Of a stretch of 64,000 nt of DNA, positions 62,256 to 64,000 are shown one piece after another. The notes under the pieces are model-generated. The model worked only from the letters and a program-made list of their open reading frames with translations. It had not been told where the DNA came from and did not search any database. The translations under genes were made by a program, and so were the position numbers. Source of the DNA: an uncultured Lachnospiraceae bacterium (lineage in GTDB: Bacteria; Bacillota; Clostridia; Lachnospirales; Lachnospiraceae); the NCBI GenBank assembly GCA_910588285.1, contig CAJUQB010000009.1, positions 9,427-73,426 on the forward strand, written 5' to 3'. Position 1 is the stretch's first letter; each line of letters opens with the position of its first letter.

Positions 62256-63056
62256 TCAATCCTTGCACAAAATAGAGAGGTACAAGCCGATTAGGGTAAA
62301 CCCTGCTCCTATCGCTGCCTTCCATGTAATTTCTTCCTTTAACACAAGAACAGATGTGATAACAGTAATGACAGGAACGATATAGATATACACACTCGTC
62401 TTAACAGCCCCAAGCACCTTGACCGCATAATTCCAGGTAACAAAACAAAGGGCTGATGCCCCAAGGCCCAGATAGATAAGGTTTAACGCATACTCTGGCT
62501 TTGCAAACCTCTGCACATCCAAGCTGAAATCAAAAACAAAGAGAAATGGGAGCATGAAAAATATTGCCCATACCAATGCCGCAGCAAGCGCCAGAATATC
62601 ACCACCGGGATTCAGCTCCAATTCCCTGCTGTTAAAACTGATAAAGCATATTCCTGTCATGGCAACAACAAATCCAACAATAAAACCAGCCTTCAGATTT
62701 TCTTCTGTCCTTAGAAATACATGAGATAACATGGCAGTAAAAAACGGAGCAACAGAAATGATAACGCCGACATTAGACGCCATTGTATAGGTTAATGCTA
62801 TGTTTTCAAGCAAGTAGTATAAGCATATCCCGCACAGCCCCGCTGCTGCGAAGGTAAGCTCCTGTTTTTTATCCTTTATTCCTAAGCGTTTCGGGTAAAC
62901 AGCCATCAGCACAAGTAATCCCAGCAAAAATCTGAAAAACAGTATCTCTATCGGTGTAAAATCTGCAAGCAGTATTTTGGTGGATATGAAAGTTGTTCCC
63001 CATATCACAATCGTAATCAGGGCCGTGATATGCCCAACGGTAGTTCTTTTATCCAT
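62256..63056 (-). CDS. EamA/DMT family transporter with an apparent internal deletion
   Basis: The 266-residue membrane protein starts ITALITIVIWGTTFISTKIL and has the DMT features EILFFRFLLGLLVLM, ENIALTYTMASNVGVIISVAPFF and KVLGAVKTSVYIYIVPVITV. Around residue 164 (position ~62567) AALVWA is followed directly by IFFMLP; family members I recall have ~30 extra residues here, including part of a helix. It may be non-functional. The start ATG 63056 overlaps the AraC gene end by 8 bp. Confidence 0.8.
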   Translation of the reverse strand: MDKRTTVGHITALITIVIWGTTFISTKILLADFTPIEILFFRFLLGLLVLMAVYPKRLGIKDKKQELTFAAAGLCGICLYYLLENIALTYTMASNVGVIISVAPFFTAMLSHVFLRTEENLKAGFIVGFVVAMTGICFISFNSRELELNPGGDILALAAALVWAIFFMLPFLFVFDFSLDVQRFAKPEYALNLIYLGLGASALCFVTWNYAVKVLGAVKTSVYIYIVPVITVITSVLVLKEEITWKAAIGAGFTLIGLYLSILCKD

Positions 63057-63880
63057 GTTTTTTAGCGTTCTCCCCTCTAATGCGTCTGTATGCAGCAGGT
63101 GACAACCCAATAAACATATGAAAAAATCTGGAAAAATGGCTCTGGTCTGAAAAGCCTGTCTGTATAGCGGCCTCCACCAAGGATACGCCTTTCTCCAACA
63201 GTTCCTTTGCTTTTCCGATCCGTATTGTCTGAAGATACCTGTATGGCGTAACTCCCTTTGACCTGGTAAACCCACGGAGCAATGTGGATTTACTAAGACC
63301 GCTGCATTTACAGAGGTTCTCCAATGTGATATGCTCTGGAAAATGTTCTGACATAAATACGCAGGCACGCTCTATTTCTTCGCTGCACTCTGGAATGCAG
63401 CTCCTGGCGGGCTGTCCGTATTGCTCAATCAGGAATGAAATAAGGAGCAGGAGCATTTCCTCTTTTTCAAACGCTTCCCCACCGTCCATAATCATCTGAT
63501 GCAGCGAATGAAGATAAAGGCTCAGCTCATCATTTTTAATGACATTTTCCGAAAAACCGATGGGAACCCTTTGTCCTGTTATTTCTTCTGCGAATGACAG
63601 CATTGTCTCTTTTGGAAGATTCAAGCCTCTGTAATCAAGCGTTCCGCCGTCACATTGCACACAGCTGTGAGTATCGTTCGGTTGAAACAGAAGAATATTT
63701 CCCTGACCTACGATATATTCTTTATTTTTGCAGGACAAACAGCGTGTCCCCTGCCTCTATGAAGCCAATCACATAGTAGTCATGAAAATGATTCGGGAAC
63801 GGCTGTACGATTCCCTCAAAACGATATGCTTCCAGATGTAAATCCTCATCATAGCATACGGTTCGTATTTCTTTCTGCAT
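63049..63880 (-). pseudogene. AraC-type regulator with N-terminal frameshift
   Basis: ATG 63880 with AGGAGGTG upstream opens a frame reading PFPNHFHDYYVIGFIEAGDTLFVLQK and stopping at 63722-63724 (shown here in two parts: PFPNHFHDYYVIGFIEAG and DTLFVLQK). The rest, RCLSCKNKEYIVGQGNILLF through the C-terminal HTH (GFSDQSHFSRFFHMFIGLSP), is in the next frame. Removing one base near 63745-63752 would join cupin start and body. Either the gene is broken or one base is wrong. It overlaps the DMT transporter by 8 bp. Confidence 0.8.
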
Positions 63881-64000
63881 GGTAACACCTCCTGGCACTC
63901 CATATTATACTCAGAATGTCTGCTGATTTCTTGTATGATATCTTCATTTCAGAAAAGGGCTTGACACAGAACCCAAAATGTGTGGCCGCTCCCGCTACTG

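Noticed and set aside
63881..64000. Gene at the right edge
   Set aside because: The last 120 bp hold the AraC ribosome site and a TTGACA-like word, but no readable coding sequence or RNA gene.

Overview
The window looks like a chromosomal segment of a spore-forming member of the Clostridia, most probably Lachnospiraceae. This is inferred from gene content: a SleL/YaaH-like GH18 lysin fragment, SpoVG, a GerA-type germinant receptor subunit, paired glgD/glgC, a DnaD/DnaC-like helicase-loading pair, a clostridial PRPP synthetase and an LplABC-type sugar importer. No rRNA, tRNA, IS element, prophage or CRISPR array was recognised. Most genes share a fairly GC-rich codon style. The clearest exceptions are an AT-rich non-coding block at 6.5-7.2 kb and the last ~5 kb.

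Layout. 0-6.4 kb: GH18 fragment, soluble chemoreceptor with CZB domain, M23 peptidase, secA, TSCPD protein. 6.5-7.23 kb: a probable large non-coding RNA with an ideal promoter, an AT tract upstream of it, two ~250-nt repeat units and an intrinsic terminator. 7.2-10.7 kb: LysR regulator, flavoprotein and OFA-type MFS carrier. 10.7-24.8 kb (minus strand): heterodimeric ABC exporter, PrsA-like lipoprotein, mfd, a frameshifted BspA-type LRR surface protein, pth, spoVG, glgD, glgC. 25-30.4 kb (plus strand): murC, a head-to-tail DnaA-box array, DnaD-like protein, DnaC-like loader, prs. 30.5-38.8 kb: HPr-like protein, CDF transporter, GerA protein, cysK, AGCS symporter, YkgJ protein, HAD phosphatase, MBL hydrolase. 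38.8-46.9 kb: carboxylesterase, LplC/LplB/LplA-type sugar ABC system and an AraC regulator fused to a GH39-like domain that seems catalytically dead. 46.9-51.6 kb: ParA ATPase, small DUF6465-like protein, ABC-F ATPase with a long attenuator-like leader, rpoN. 51.8-54.4 kb: polar amino-acid ABC importer. 54.4-55.7 kb: two DUF4230 paralogues. 55.7-61.9 kb: MacB-type ABC system with lipoprotein, divergent from a two-component system. 61.9-63.9 kb: a decaying AraC / DMT-transporter cluster.

The most notable items are the tandem-repeat RNA at ~6586-7230, the DnaA-box array next to helicase-loader genes, the G6-tract frameshift separating a signal peptide from its LRR protein, the ABC-F attenuation leader and the sensor-like GH39 domain. 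Family assignments come from motifs read by eye; no database search was possible.
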